Below are positions 19,862-29,071 of a stretch of 64,000 bases of DNA, piece by piece. The position numbers were made by a program, and so were the translations under genes. Source of the DNA: Pseudomonadota bacterium (GTDB taxonomy: Bacteria > Pseudomonadota > Gammaproteobacteria > Steroidobacterales > Steroidobacteraceae); the NCBI GenBank assembly GCA_963204835.1, contig CAUJHJ010000006.1:1-64000 (forward strand), written 5' to 3'. The first letter of the stretch is position 1; each line of letters starts with the position of its first letter. The notes under the pieces are model-generated. The model had not been told where the DNA came from. It did no database searches and worked only from the letters and a program-made list of their open reading frames with translations.

Positions 19862-22762
19862 TCACTCCACCTTGAGCGCGAGCCGCACTCCGCCCGTCGC
19901 ACCGGGTTCCGCGGCGCCGGCCACGACGAACACCCGCGCCGGATCGAGCCCCGTGGTCGCGATCAGCGCATCGCGCACCGCGTCGGCACGCTGCCGCGCC
20001 AATGCCTCGAGCGCGGCGTCCGGCACGACGAGGCGCTCGCGCAGGGCCGCCTCGCCGGCTTCGATGCCCCGCAGCAGCCACGCATCCCGGGTCTCGCCTT
20101 TCACGCGCTCGGGCCGCGGCGCGCGCGCCTCGCCCGTGGCCTCGCGCCAGGCGGCGTCGAGCGCCTTCTGGTACGCGGCGGGATCGCTCGCCCGCAGGGC
20201 CTGCAACGCAGGCCCCCCGAGCAGCGCATCGAACCGCGCGGCGGCGAGCGCCTCGCGATCGCCCGCGGCCACCGCCACGAGCGGCACTTCGAGCCGCAGT
20301 TGCGGACGGTCCACGAGTGCCCGCCCGACATGGGCCAGCCGCTCGCGCGCCGCCGCGTCGAGTGCAGCACTGCCGTAGTTGAAGTCGACGAAGCGCACTT
20401 CCTCGCCCGCGCCGAACAGCGACCCGAGCAGCGCAAACGGCGCCGTCGCGACCTTCACGAGCAGGTTCCCGAGCGCCTTCCACACGAGCGGGCCGACGCG
20501 GAACTTCGGGTCGTCGAGCGAGCCCGAGACCGGCAGGTCGATGTCGATCACGCCGTTGCGGTCCTTCAGCAGGGCAATCGCGAGCTTGATCGGCAGGTGG
20601 ACCGCCTCTTCGCTCTCAACCTTGTCCCCGAGCGTGAACTGGTCGAGGACGAAGTGGTGTCGTGCGTCGAGCCTGCGATGATCGATGCGGTAGCCGAACT
20701 TCGCGTTGAGCTTGCCCCTGGCGATCTTGTAGCCCATGAACTTGCCGGAATATGGCGTGAAGGTCGGCAGCTCGATATTGCTGAAGCTCGCGGAGAGATC
20801 GGTGTAGACGCTCGCCGCGAGCAGGTTGGCCTCGCCACGGATCTCGACCGGGGCGTAACGATCGACCTTGCCGTCGAGCGAGACCGCGGCGCGCGTCGCC
20901 GGGTCCGACGACAGGCCCAGCAGCGTGCCGTGCAGCTGCCCGATTCCGGTCGCGAAGTTTGGGCGGATCGACAGGTCGGCGAAATTCGCGGAACTGTCGC
21001 GGACCCGGATCCGGTCGATGCGGGCCTGCAGCGCGCGCCGCGCGGGCGCGGGTGCAACGGCTGCAGCGGCGTCGTCGCCTGCCGCGGGGTCGCCCGCCTT
21101 CGCCCGCCGCGGCGAGAGCACGTCGGCGATGTTGGTGGTCTGGTCGGGTGCGATCACGAGCTTGAAATAGGCGCCCTGCGCCAGCACGTCGCGGATGTGC
21201 AGGGCGGCGGGCGAGGAGCGATAGCTGAGGCCGGTGAGTGTCAGCTGGCCGAAGCGCACGAAATCCTGCCGCAAGGCGCGATCGACGCTGTGGAAGCCGG
21301 CGAGTGTCGCGCCGCCATCGAAGCCGAAGCGGGCAGCGGCGCCCGCGGGACTTTCGATCGCGAGCTGGCCTGCGAGCGAGAGCTGGCCGTCCTGCAGGAC
21401 GAGGTCGGTCGAGCGATCAAGATAGGGCTGCAGGAAGGGAAGCGGCAACCGCTGCGCGTCGATCTCGAAGGCGCCGCCCGGCGCATCGAGGCGCCAATCG
21501 CCGCTCACCGTGATGCGCCCCGTGTCATTGAAGCCCGTGCGCAGCGCGAGCCGCACCGCGCCGGCGTCGCTGGCAAAGCCGTCGGCATCGAATTCGAGCG
21601 GGGCGAACTGGTAGGCGACCGGCGCCGCCGCCGTGCGATCCTCGAACACGAGCTTCGATTCGACGACGCGCAGCCGCGGCGCTTCGATGTGCCAGGCCCT
21701 GCCGGAGCCTGCCGGCGGCGGTTGCGCCGGTGCGGGCGGTGTCGCGCCCACTGGTGCAAGATCGGCGAGGTTGATGCGTCCTCCTGCATCCCTCCACGCT
21801 TGCACGGTCGCGCCACTCACGCGGATCTCGGGCAGCCGCAGACGCGCCTCGTGCACGTCGAGGCTCGCCTCGCTCGCCGCCAGCTCCGCGATACGGATCC
21901 ATTCGCCGCCGGCGCCGGCAGCGCGCAGCGCCAGGTCATGGACCACGACCCCGAGCGCATCGAGGTTGATGCGCACCCCGTCGGTCGTCGAAGCCACGCG
22001 GTACAGCGTCTTCAGGTCGATCGTGCCTTCAGGCGGATCGATGCGCGCGTAGCTGCCAGCGACCTGCCACGCTGTCTGCGCGGCGAGGCCCTCGATGGAA
22101 AGCGTGCCATCGAGCGCGAAGGGCGCCACCGCGACCCGGCCGTCGAGCGTGAGCGAGGCGCCATGCTCGCCCTGGCCGACGACATGGAAGCGGCCCTCAC
22201 CGCCCGCCGAAGTCGTGAAGTGCTGCACGCGCAGGTTGATCGGCGCGAGCCGCTCGCGCAGCGCCGGCGTGCGCCGCAGGTCGGTGGCATCGATCGTGCC
22301 GCCCTTCACCTGGATGTCCCCGATGCTGACCGGAAGCGGCCTGTCCGCGGCGTTGCCCTTTGCCGGTTGCGCCGTCTTCGGCGCCAGCGCGGCGAGCAGG
22401 TTGAGCCGGCCGTCGGGGCGCAACACGAGGTTGATCGCGGGATCGTCGAGCTCGATCGCTCGCAGGACGACGCCGCGGCGCCAGAGGGACGCGAGTTCCG
22501 CATTGACGTACAGGCGCCTTGCGCCGAGCAGGGGCTTGCCGTCCGGCTCCGCGAGCGCGATGTCCGCGACTTCGATCGAAAGCTGGAAGGGCCTGACGAC
22601 GACGGCGCCGAGCGTGAGGCGCTGGCCGGTGGCCGCGGCGACAGCGGCTGGCAGCTTCGACTGGATGAGGCGCGGTGCGAGCCAGTAACCGGCCCAGGCA
22701 TAGGCGGCCGCGGCGAGCACGAGGATCGCCGCGGTCCAGGCGTAGGGCTTGATCCCGCGCAT
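19862..22762 (-). CDS. DUF748 (AsmA/TamB-like) inner-membrane protein
   Basis: This 966-residue protein has one N-terminal membrane segment (residues about 5-25) and then the DUF748 pattern: LPAAVAAATGQRLTLGAVVV, VADIALAEPDGKPLLGARRL and LDDPAINLVLRPDGRLNLLA. The centre has repeated beta-strand blocks and the FTPYSGKFMGYKIARGKLNA signature. The C-terminal segment VDFNYGSAALDAAARERLAH resembles a degenerate OmpA-like region often found at the end of this family. AsmA-like proteins are periplasmic and linked to lipid transport or outer-membrane assembly. The ATG at 22762 has GGAG five bases upstream. A strong terminator lies only 26 bp in front of this start. Confidence 0.9.
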   Translation of the reverse strand: MRGIKPYAWTAAILVLAAAAYAWAGYWLAPRLIQSKLPAAVAAATGQRLTLGAVVVRPFQLSIEVADIALAEPDGKPLLGARRLYVNAELASLWRRGVVLRAIELDDPAINLVLRPDGRLNLLAALAPKTAQPAKGNAADRPLPVSIGDIQVKGGTIDATDLRRTPALRERLAPINLRVQHFTTSAGGEGRFHVVGQGEHGASLTLDGRVAVAPFALDGTLSIEGLAAQTAWQVAGSYARIDPPEGTIDLKTLYRVASTTDGVRINLDALGVVVHDLALRAAGAGGEWIRIAELAASEASLDVHEARLRLPEIRVSGATVQAWRDAGGRINLADLAPVGATPPAPAQPPPAGSGRAWHIEAPRLRVVESKLVFEDRTAAAPVAYQFAPLEFDADGFASDAGAVRLALRTGFNDTGRITVSGDWRLDAPGGAFEIDAQRLPLPFLQPYLDRSTDLVLQDGQLSLAGQLAIESPAGAAARFGFDGGATLAGFHSVDRALRQDFVRFGQLTLTGLSYRSSPAALHIRDVLAQGAYFKLVIAPDQTTNIADVLSPRRAKAGDPAAGDDAAAAVAPAPARRALQARIDRIRVRDSSANFADLSIRPNFATGIGQLHGTLLGLSSDPATRAAVSLDGKVDRYAPVEIRGEANLLAASVYTDLSASFSNIELPTFTPYSGKFMGYKIARGKLNAKFGYRIDHRRLDARHHFVLDQFTLGDKVESEEAVHLPIKLAIALLKDRNGVIDIDLPVSGSLDDPKFRVGPLVWKALGNLLVKVATAPFALLGSLFGAGEEVRFVDFNYGSAALDAAARERLAHVGRALVDRPQLRLEVPLVAVAAGDREALAAARFDALLGGPALQALRASDPAAYQKALDAAWREATGEARAPRPERVKGETRDAWLLRGIEAGEAALRERLVVPDAALEALARQRADAVRDALIATTGLDPARVFVVAGAAEPGATGGVRLALKVE

Positions 22763-22787
22763 CGAACTCCCCCGGACTCCCGGCACC

Positions 22788-22819
22788 AAAAAAAGACCCC
22801 GGTTTTGCGGACCGGGGTC
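22788..22819 (-). terminator. intrinsic terminator in front of DUF748
   Basis: A 9-bp perfect stem (22795-22803 paired with 22811-22819) with a 7-base loop is followed, in minus-strand sense, by seven uridines (the A run at 22788-22794). It ends transcription coming from the small gene at 22875-23072. It also stands 26 bp ahead of the DUF748 start codon, so any message reaching DUF748 from further upstream must pass through it. Confidence 0.9.
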
Positions 22820-22874
22820 GGAGTATGCGGACTTTCAATGAAGGGAAGGAAGTCCGCCAGGGGATCTCAGTCGA

Positions 22875-23072
22875 TCAATGCAGCCTCGCCCAGTGCAAGA
22901 TCCGGATGTCCTCGCGGTCGAGCTCGAAACTCTGCGCGAGCAGCCGCGCGAGCTCGCTGGTACCGGCGCGCTGGTCGAGCTCTCGCCCGAGTTCGACCAC
23001 GCCACTCCACTCATGCGCTTGCCGGGCTTCGTCGGCCGGGGTCACGAAATGTGTGTAGTACCGAGCGGACAT
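22875..23072 (-). CDS. small hypothetical protein (65 aa)
   Basis: The frame from ATG at 23072 encodes 65 residues beginning MSARYYTHFVTPADEARQAH and ending RIRILHWARLH-like (DREDIRILHWARLH). It is acidic, predicted helical, with no signal peptide. A weak TAGG lies upstream. It is divergent from greB and is followed by an excellent terminator, both signs of a real gene; an in-frame GTG/ATG further upstream to 23123 is possible but overlaps the divergent promoter region. Family not recognised; a role as a leader for the downstream DUF748 operon is one possibility. Confidence 0.6.
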   Translation of the reverse strand: MSARYYTHFVTPADEARQAHEWSGVVELGRELDQRAGTSELARLLAQSFELDREDIRILHWARLH

Positions 23073-23186
23073 GGGGCCTAGGCTAGTCCCGATGCCCCGG
23101 GGAGACTGTGAGGGCCGGCACACTCCCTCCCCGGCGCCCGGGGCGGGGATGAGAACTGGCGCAAGAAACGCGAGAATTCACGCCCC

Positions 23187-23687
<501 letters not shown>

Positions 23688-23695
23688 CGCGGGCA

Positions 23696-23766
23696 GGGTG
23701 CCGGGTCTTCGGTTATTCGGCTATTGACTGAGCGCCGTTCCGTCAATAACCGAATACCCGGCACCC
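23696..23766. terminator. palindromic element between convergent greB and hss
   Basis: Outer arms GGGTGCCGGG (from 23696) and CCCGGCACCC (to 23766) are complementary, and inner arms carrying TATTCGG/CCGAATA and TATTGAC/GTCAATA continue the stem, with about eight unpaired extra bases on the left side. It fills the gap between the greB stop (23687) and the hss stop (23773), so it probably acts as a terminator in both directions. The outer arm sequence recurs in the hairpin at 31284-31312, so this may be one member of a dispersed repeat family. Confidence 0.75.
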
Positions 23767-23772
23767 ACTCCG

Positions 23773-25185
23773 TCAGAAGACCCGCACGTTCTTGAACTGC
23801 CACGGATCGCTCTTGTCGATGTCCTCCGGGAAGAGGCGCTCGCGATCCGACAGCGGCGTCCAGTCCGTGTACTCGCCCGTGACCGTGCCGAGATACGGCA
23901 TGCAGACCGCGAGCAAGCTGCGGTGGTCGAGATCGTCGGGCTCGAGCAGGCCGCGATTCGGGTTCTCCATGGCCCAGACCATGCCGGCGAGGCACGAGAC
24001 CGTGACCTGCAGGCTCGTCGCCTGGTTGTGGGGCGCAAGCCGGCGCGCTTCCTCGACCGAGAGTTGCGAACCGTACCAGTAGGCGTTCTTCTTGTGCCCG
24101 GCGAGCAGCACGCCGAGCTCGTCGGTGCCGCTCACGATGTCGTCCATCATGATGCGGGTCGAGTCCTGCAGCTGCCAGTTGCGGCCCTGCAGTTCGTGCA
24201 CGGAGAGCACCGCCGCGTCGCTCGGGTGATAGGCGTAGTGCACGGTCGGGCGGTAGACGGGCTCGATGCCCTCCTTCACGGTCAGGTAGTCGGCGATCGA
24301 GATCGACTCCCCGTGGGTGATGAGGTAGCCCATGAAGTTCTGCGCCTTCGGCGTCCAGGTGCGCACGCGCGTCGCGGCGCCCGGCTGCGTCAGGTAGATC
24401 GCAGCCCCGCAGCCGAAGTCATGGCGCTTGCCGTCGCGCGGGAAATTGCGCTCGTGCGTGCCCCAGCCCAATTCGGCGGGCTGGCTGCCCTCGCCGACGA
24501 AGCCGTCCACCGACCAGGTGTTGACGAACTCGTTGATGCGCTTCGGCCGGCTCGACACCTGCGTGTCGCGCTCGGCGATGTGGATCGTGGTGACGCCGAG
24601 CTTGCGCGCGAGCTTCGCCCAGTCGTCGCGCCGCGCCGGCGCGGCCTCGACGCCCAGGTCCGCCGCGATGTTGAGCAGCGCCTGCTTGACGAAATGCGAG
24701 ACCATGCCCGGATTGGCGCCATGGGTGATGATCGCGGTCGGCTGCTTCGCGCTACCGGCCTTGAGCGCGATCGCCTCCTCGCGCAGCGCGTAGTTGGTGC
24801 GCTTCGCGATCGAAATCGTGGGCGAGGTGTAGCCGCCCGCCCAGGGCTCGATGCAGGTGTCGAGGTACATCGCGCCGCGCTCCCAGCAGTACTTCACCAG
24901 CGCGATGCTCGACACGTCGACCGAGACGTTCAGCACGAAATCGCCGCGGCCGACGTTGGCGTCGAGGATGCGGCGGAAATTCTCGCGCGTGAGCGCTTCC
25001 TGCACGAACTTGACGCCGTACTCCGCGGCCACCTGCTTGCCGCGCTCGTCCGCGGTGACGATCGAGATGCGCGCCGGCTGGATGCCGATGTGCCGCAGGA
25101 TGAGCGGCAGCACGCCCTGGCCGATGCTGCCGAAGCCGATGAGGACGATGCGTCCCGGGAAATCGATGTAGACCTTGTCGTTCAT
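23773..25185 (-). CDS. hss: homospermidine synthase
   Basis: This 470-residue protein has an N-terminal Rossmann motif RIVLIGFGSIGQGVLPLI and the body of bacterial homospermidine synthase, with NVSVDVSSIALVKYCWERGA, LDTCIEPWAGGYT and THGANPGMVSHFVKQAL blocks. The enzyme uses NAD to join two putrescines (or putrescine and spermidine) into sym-homospermidine in the cytoplasm. Length matches the family. Arginine decarboxylase SpeA is encoded about 1.6 kb away, so part of the route from arginine to polyamines lies here. Confidence 0.95.
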   Translation of the reverse strand: MNDKVYIDFPGRIVLIGFGSIGQGVLPLILRHIGIQPARISIVTADERGKQVAAEYGVKFVQEALTRENFRRILDANVGRGDFVLNVSVDVSSIALVKYCWERGAMYLDTCIEPWAGGYTSPTISIAKRTNYALREEAIALKAGSAKQPTAIITHGANPGMVSHFVKQALLNIAADLGVEAAPARRDDWAKLARKLGVTTIHIAERDTQVSSRPKRINEFVNTWSVDGFVGEGSQPAELGWGTHERNFPRDGKRHDFGCGAAIYLTQPGAATRVRTWTPKAQNFMGYLITHGESISIADYLTVKEGIEPVYRPTVHYAYHPSDAAVLSVHELQGRNWQLQDSTRIMMDDIVSGTDELGVLLAGHKKNAYWYGSQLSVEEARRLAPHNQATSLQVTVSCLAGMVWAMENPNRGLLEPDDLDHRSLLAVCMPYLGTVTGEYTDWTPLSDRERLFPEDIDKSDPWQFKNVRVF

Positions 25186-25236
25186 CCGCGGAAGGGTACC
25201 AACCGCGTCACGCGCTGGCCAGCGCGCGGCCGCGGG

Positions 25237-25902
25237 TCAGGCGTTGCGCCAGTGCGGCGGCCAGGTCCGGTCGAAGCCCGGCAGGGCGGCGACGCGATCG
25301 AGCCAGCGTCCGAGCGAGGGGTAGTTCACCTCGACCGGCAGGAAGCGCGACGCGAGCACGCCCGCGCCAGGCTTGCGCAGCGCCCGCAGCAACACCTGGA
25401 TCGCGGGGAAGATCACCATGTCGGCGGCGGAGTACGCATCGCCCACGATCCAGTCGCCCTTCGACAGCCGCCCCTCGATCGTGCGCGCCTCGCTCGCCAC
25501 CGCGAGCATCGCGCGCGTGAGTTCGCCGACGTTTTCCTCGTTGACCCCGCCCTCGAAAAGCGCGCGGACGATCTTCATCAGGTGGTCCTCCGCGTACGCC
25601 TCGAACTCGCCGATCACCCGCATGATGACGCCGGCCTCCTCGGGCGTGCGCCCGAAGATCGGCGGCTCGGGGTACTTGAGGTCGAGGTAGTAGAGCACCG
25701 CGACCGACTCGAATACGACATAGTCGTCGTGCTTGAGGATGGGCAGGCGCCCCCGCGGGTTCATCGCGACGATGTGCGGCGCCTTGTGTTCCTGCAGGGA
25801 GAACTGCAGCAGGTGGCTGCGATACTCGAGCCGCTTGTGCTCGAGCGCGAGCAGCACCCGCCACGAGTATGGACTGCCGCTGCCCCAGTAGACGTCGATC
25901 AT
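25237..25902 (-). CDS. glutathione S-transferase family protein
   Basis: This 221-residue protein has a thioredoxin-like N-domain (MIDVYWGSGSPYSWRVLLAL, then the cis-Pro motif NPRGRLPIL and the glutathione gamma-glutamyl contact ESVAVLYYL) and an all-helical C-domain with the N-capping motif YSAADMVIFP. The SPYSW segment puts Ser at the usual catalytic position. Substrate unknown. It follows hss on the same strand in reverse order of transcription, with 51 bp between them, so cotranscription is possible. Confidence 0.92.
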   Translation of the reverse strand: MIDVYWGSGSPYSWRVLLALEHKRLEYRSHLLQFSLQEHKAPHIVAMNPRGRLPILKHDDYVVFESVAVLYYLDLKYPEPPIFGRTPEEAGVIMRVIGEFEAYAEDHLMKIVRALFEGGVNEENVGELTRAMLAVASEARTIEGRLSKGDWIVGDAYSAADMVIFPAIQVLLRALRKPGAGVLASRFLPVEVNYPSLGRWLDRVAALPGFDRTWPPHWRNA

Positions 25903-25944
25903 GTCCGAATTGTAGTGGCCGCCGATTCAGTCGAGAATTGTCGC

Positions 25945-26793
25945 ATGTATTCAACCTTGATCGATGTCTCACAGCTCGGCGCGCTGCTCGGCCGTCCCGA
26001 GGTCGTCATCCTCGACTGCCGCTTCGAACTCGCCGCCCCCGATGCGGGAGCCGCCGCCTATGCCGCGGGCCACATCCCGGGCTCGCAGTACGCGCACCTC
26101 GAGCGCGACCTGTCGGGCCCGCCCGGCGCGCACAGCGGCCGCCATCCGCTGCCGGACCCCGAGCGATTCGCCATCACGCTCGGCCGCTGGGGCATCAATT
26201 CGAACGTGCAGGTCATCTGCTACGACGCCGGTCCCGGCGCCTACGCGGCGCGTGCCTGGTGGATGCTGCGCTGGCTCGGGCACGAGGCGGTCGCGGTGCT
26301 GAACGGCGGCCTGGCGGCCTGGCTCGCCGCCGGCCTCGCCCTCGAAACGCACGTGCGCCGCCGCGACCCGCGGCTCTACGTACCGCAACTACAGGCCGCG
26401 CGCTCCGTCACGACGGACGATGTCGTGAAATTGCGCGCGGAAGGCAGCTGCAGCCTGGTCGATGCCAGGGGCGCCGACCGTTTCGCCGGCCAGAACGAGA
26501 GCATCGATCCCGTCGCCGGCCATGTTCCGGGCGCGCGCAACCGGCCCTTCACCGCGAACCTCGGCCCCGACGGCCGCTTCCTGCCGGTGCAGGCCCTGCG
26601 CGAGCAATGGGAAGCCCTGCTCGCGGGCCGACCGGCGACAGACCTCGTGTCGATGTGCGGATCGGGCGTCACGGCCTGCCACAACCTGCTCGCGCTCGAG
26701 CACGCGGGCCTGCCGGGGGCCCGCCTTTACGCGGGCTCCTGGAGCGAATGGGTGCGCGACCCCGCGCGGCCCGTCGCGACCGGCGACGGGTGA
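25945..26793 (+). CDS. sseA: two-domain sulfurtransferase (3-mercaptopyruvate type)
   Basis: This 282-residue protein consists of two rhodanese domains. The inactive N-domain has the pattern ILDCRFEL and AGHIPGSQYAHLERDLSG; the C-domain carries the active-site loop CGSGVTA with nucleophile Cys238. CGSGVT is the loop of 3-mercaptopyruvate sulfurtransferase (SseA), while thiosulfate sulfurtransferases have CRKGVT. The ATG at 25945 lies 42 bp from the divergent GST start; GAGAA lies upstream. It transfers sulfane sulfur from mercaptopyruvate to thiol or cyanide acceptors. Confidence 0.92.
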   Translation: MYSTLIDVSQLGALLGRPEVVILDCRFELAAPDAGAAAYAAGHIPGSQYAHLERDLSGPPGAHSGRHPLPDPERFAITLGRWGINSNVQVICYDAGPGAYAARAWWMLRWLGHEAVAVLNGGLAAWLAAGLALETHVRRRDPRLYVPQLQAARSVTTDDVVKLRAEGSCSLVDARGADRFAGQNESIDPVAGHVPGARNRPFTANLGPDGRFLPVQALREQWEALLAGRPATDLVSMCGSGVTACHNLLALEHAGLPGARLYAGSWSEWVRDPARPVATGDG

Positions 26794-26833
26794 TCTGCTA
26801 TCGTGCGCGCCGCTTTTTTTCCGGGAGCAGCTC

Positions 26834-28780
26834 ATGGCCGTTGACAAGCCCGGACTGGGCCAGGCCTGGCGGGTCGAGGATTCAGCCGACCTGTACCAGG
26901 TGGGGGCGTGGGGCAAGGGCTACTTCGGCGTCAATGGCGCCGGCCATGTCGTCGTCCGTCCCGACACCACCGCGGCCCACGAGATCGACCTCTTCGAGGT
27001 GGTGCAGGGGCTCAGGGCCCGCGACCTGACGACGCCGGTCGTCGTGCGCTTCTCCGATATCCTCGCCCACCGCCTGCGCCACCTCGCCGAGGCCTTCGCC
27101 CTGGCCATCGCCGAGAACGAATACCGCAACACGTACGCGGCCGTTTTCCCGATCAAGGTGAACCAGCAGCGCCTCGTGGTCGAGGAAGTCTTCCGTTACG
27201 GCGCCGAACACGGCTTCGGGCTCGAGGTCGGCTCCAAGCCCGAGCTGCTCGCCGTGATGGCGATGACCGAGGGCGCGTCCGACCGGCTGATCATCTGCAA
27301 CGGCTTCAAGGACGACAGCTACATCGAAGCGGCGGTGCTCGCCACCAAGCTCGGCCGCACGATCATCCCGGTGGTCGAGAATTTCTCCGAGCTGAACCTC
27401 ATCCTGAAGCATGCGGAAAAAGCCGGCGTGCGCCCGCGCATCGGCGTGCGCGTCAAGCTCTCGAGCGAGGGTTCGGGCCGCTGGCGCGATTCGGCCGGCG
27501 AGAAATCCAAGTTCGGCCTGTTCATCACCGAAATCCTCGAGGTCGTGCAGGTGCTGCGCGAGCGCGACATGCTCGACTGCCTGCAGCTCGTGCACTGCCA
27601 TCCCGGCAGCCAGCTGCAGGACATCCGCCGGGTCAAGGATGCGATCAATGAGCTGGCGCACGTCTACGCGGAACTGTCGCTGCTCGGCGCGGGCCTGAAG
27701 TACATCGACGTCGGCGGCGGCCTCGGCGTCGACTACGACGGCAGCGGCACGAACTTTCCCTCGTCGATGAACTACACGGTGGGCGAGTACGCCAACGATG
27801 TCGTGTACCGCATCGCGAGCGTCTGCAACGCGCGCGGCATCGCGCACCCGATGATCGTCAGCGAGTCGGGCCGCGCCATCGCGGCCCAGCACAGCGTGCT
27901 GATCTTCAACACGCTCGGCAGCTCGGCGCTCGACCGCTTCCGCGTGTCCGGCGACCCGGCCGCGGACTACGACGGCGACGATGCCTTGCCGCAGCCGGTG
28001 CAGGACCTGTTCGAGGCCTACGGTGCGATCAGCGCGCGCCGCCTGGTCGAGTGCTACCACGACGCACTCACCGCGCGCGAGCAGGTGCTGCAGATGTTCA
28101 ACCTCGGGCTCGTCACGCTGAGGATGCGCGGCCTCGCCGAGCGCCTCTTCTGGGCGACCTGCGCGCGCATCCGCGACTTCTGCCGCCGCTCGGGCGAAAC
28201 GCCCGAGGAGCTGGCGGGGCTCGAGGAAATCCTCTCCGACATCTATTTCTGCAATTTCTCGGTGTTCCAGTCGCTGCCGGACAGCTGGGCGATCGAGCAG
28301 CTGTTCCCGATCATGCCGATCCACCGGCTCGATGAGCGCCCGGACAGGAAGGGCGTGCTGGCCGACATCACCTGCGACTCGGACGGCAAGATCGACCGCT
28401 TCGTCTCGCCGCGCGAGGTGAAGCGCACGCTCGAGCTGCACGAGCTGCGCGAGGGCGAGGAGTACTACCTCGCCGTATTCCTCGTCGGCGCCTACCAGGA
28501 AACGCTCGGCGACCTGCACAACCTCTTTGGCGACACGCATGTCGTGCACATCCGCCTGCACGAGGAAGGCGGCTGGGCGATCGACGAGATCGTCAAGGGC
28601 GACACCGCGAACAAGGTGCTCGAGTACATGGAATACGACGTCGAGGAGCTCTACCCGGCCCTCGCGCGCGACTGCGAGCGTGCGATCCGCGATGGGCGCA
28701 TGACCATCGGCGAAAGCCAGGCGCTGAAGCGCTTCTACGAGGGTGAACTCAACGGCTACGCCTACCTGGAGCCCGCATAA
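26834..28780 (+). CDS. speA: biosynthetic arginine decarboxylase SpeA
   Basis: This 648-residue PLP enzyme of the alanine-racemase fold converts arginine to agmatine. The PLP-lysine block AAVFPIKVNQQRLVVEEV, GLEVGSKPEL, the glycine-rich phosphate site DVGGGLGVDYDGS, and SESGRAIAAQHS are all present; a C-terminal helical extension completes the SpeA length. The ATG at 26834 has GGGAG seven bases upstream. The GDT1-type transporter gene follows 3 bp after the stop. No agmatine ureohydrolase or deiminase gene is in the window, so putrescine must be completed elsewhere. Confidence 0.97.
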   Translation: MAVDKPGLGQAWRVEDSADLYQVGAWGKGYFGVNGAGHVVVRPDTTAAHEIDLFEVVQGLRARDLTTPVVVRFSDILAHRLRHLAEAFALAIAENEYRNTYAAVFPIKVNQQRLVVEEVFRYGAEHGFGLEVGSKPELLAVMAMTEGASDRLIICNGFKDDSYIEAAVLATKLGRTIIPVVENFSELNLILKHAEKAGVRPRIGVRVKLSSEGSGRWRDSAGEKSKFGLFITEILEVVQVLRERDMLDCLQLVHCHPGSQLQDIRRVKDAINELAHVYAELSLLGAGLKYIDVGGGLGVDYDGSGTNFPSSMNYTVGEYANDVVYRIASVCNARGIAHPMIVSESGRAIAAQHSVLIFNTLGSSALDRFRVSGDPAADYDGDDALPQPVQDLFEAYGAISARRLVECYHDALTAREQVLQMFNLGLVTLRMRGLAERLFWATCARIRDFCRRSGETPEELAGLEEILSDIYFCNFSVFQSLPDSWAIEQLFPIMPIHRLDERPDRKGVLADITCDSDGKIDRFVSPREVKRTLELHELREGEEYYLAVFLVGAYQETLGDLHNLFGDTHVVHIRLHEEGGWAIDEIVKGDTANKVLEYMEYDVEELYPALARDCERAIRDGRMTIGESQALKRFYEGELNGYAYLEPA

Positions 28781-28783
28781 GCC

Positions 28784-29065
28784 ATGGACGTGAAGACTTT
28801 CCTGATGGTGTTCGGCACGGTGTTCATGGCGGAACTCGGTGACAAGACGCAACTCGCGACGCTGCTCTATGCCTCGGACGGCAAGGTCGGGCGCATGAAC
28901 GTGTTCACCGCTGCAGCGCTCGCCCTCGTGGTTTCGACGGCGCTCGCGGTACTCGCCGGCAGCTTCGTCGCGAAGTACGTCCCGGTGCGCTACCTGCAGG
29001 TCGCCGCGGGCATCGGCTTCGTCGTGATCGGCGCCTGGACGCTCTACGGCGCGATCAGGAACTGA
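28784..29065 (+). CDS. half-size GDT1/TMEM165 (UPF0016) cation transporter
   Basis: This 93-residue protein has three membrane helices, the first carrying the family motif ELGDKTQLA. Full-length GDT1 proteins contain two such inverted repeats; this has one, a common bacterial form that must work as a dimer. The family exports or sequesters Mn2+ (and Ca2+). It starts 3 bp after speA, so the two are translated from one message. Why a manganese transporter accompanies SpeA is unclear. Confidence 0.9.
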   Translation: MDVKTFLMVFGTVFMAELGDKTQLATLLYASDGKVGRMNVFTAAALALVVSTALAVLAGSFVAKYVPVRYLQVAAGIGFVVIGAWTLYGAIRN

Positions 29066-29071
29066 GCGGCC

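Noticed and set aside
17749-19875. A 708-codon plus-strand frame opposite the M13 peptidase
   Set aside because: Antisense shadow; no domains, and the minus-strand product has complete M13 motifs.
20300-23086. A 928-codon plus-strand frame opposite the DUF748 gene
   Set aside because: Antisense shadow that also runs through the terminator at 22788-22819 and the small minus-strand gene.
23923-25944. N-terminal 674-codon extension of the sulfurtransferase frame
   Set aside because: It lies antisense to homospermidine synthase and GST; the sulfurtransferase begins at 25945 with a family-like N-terminus.
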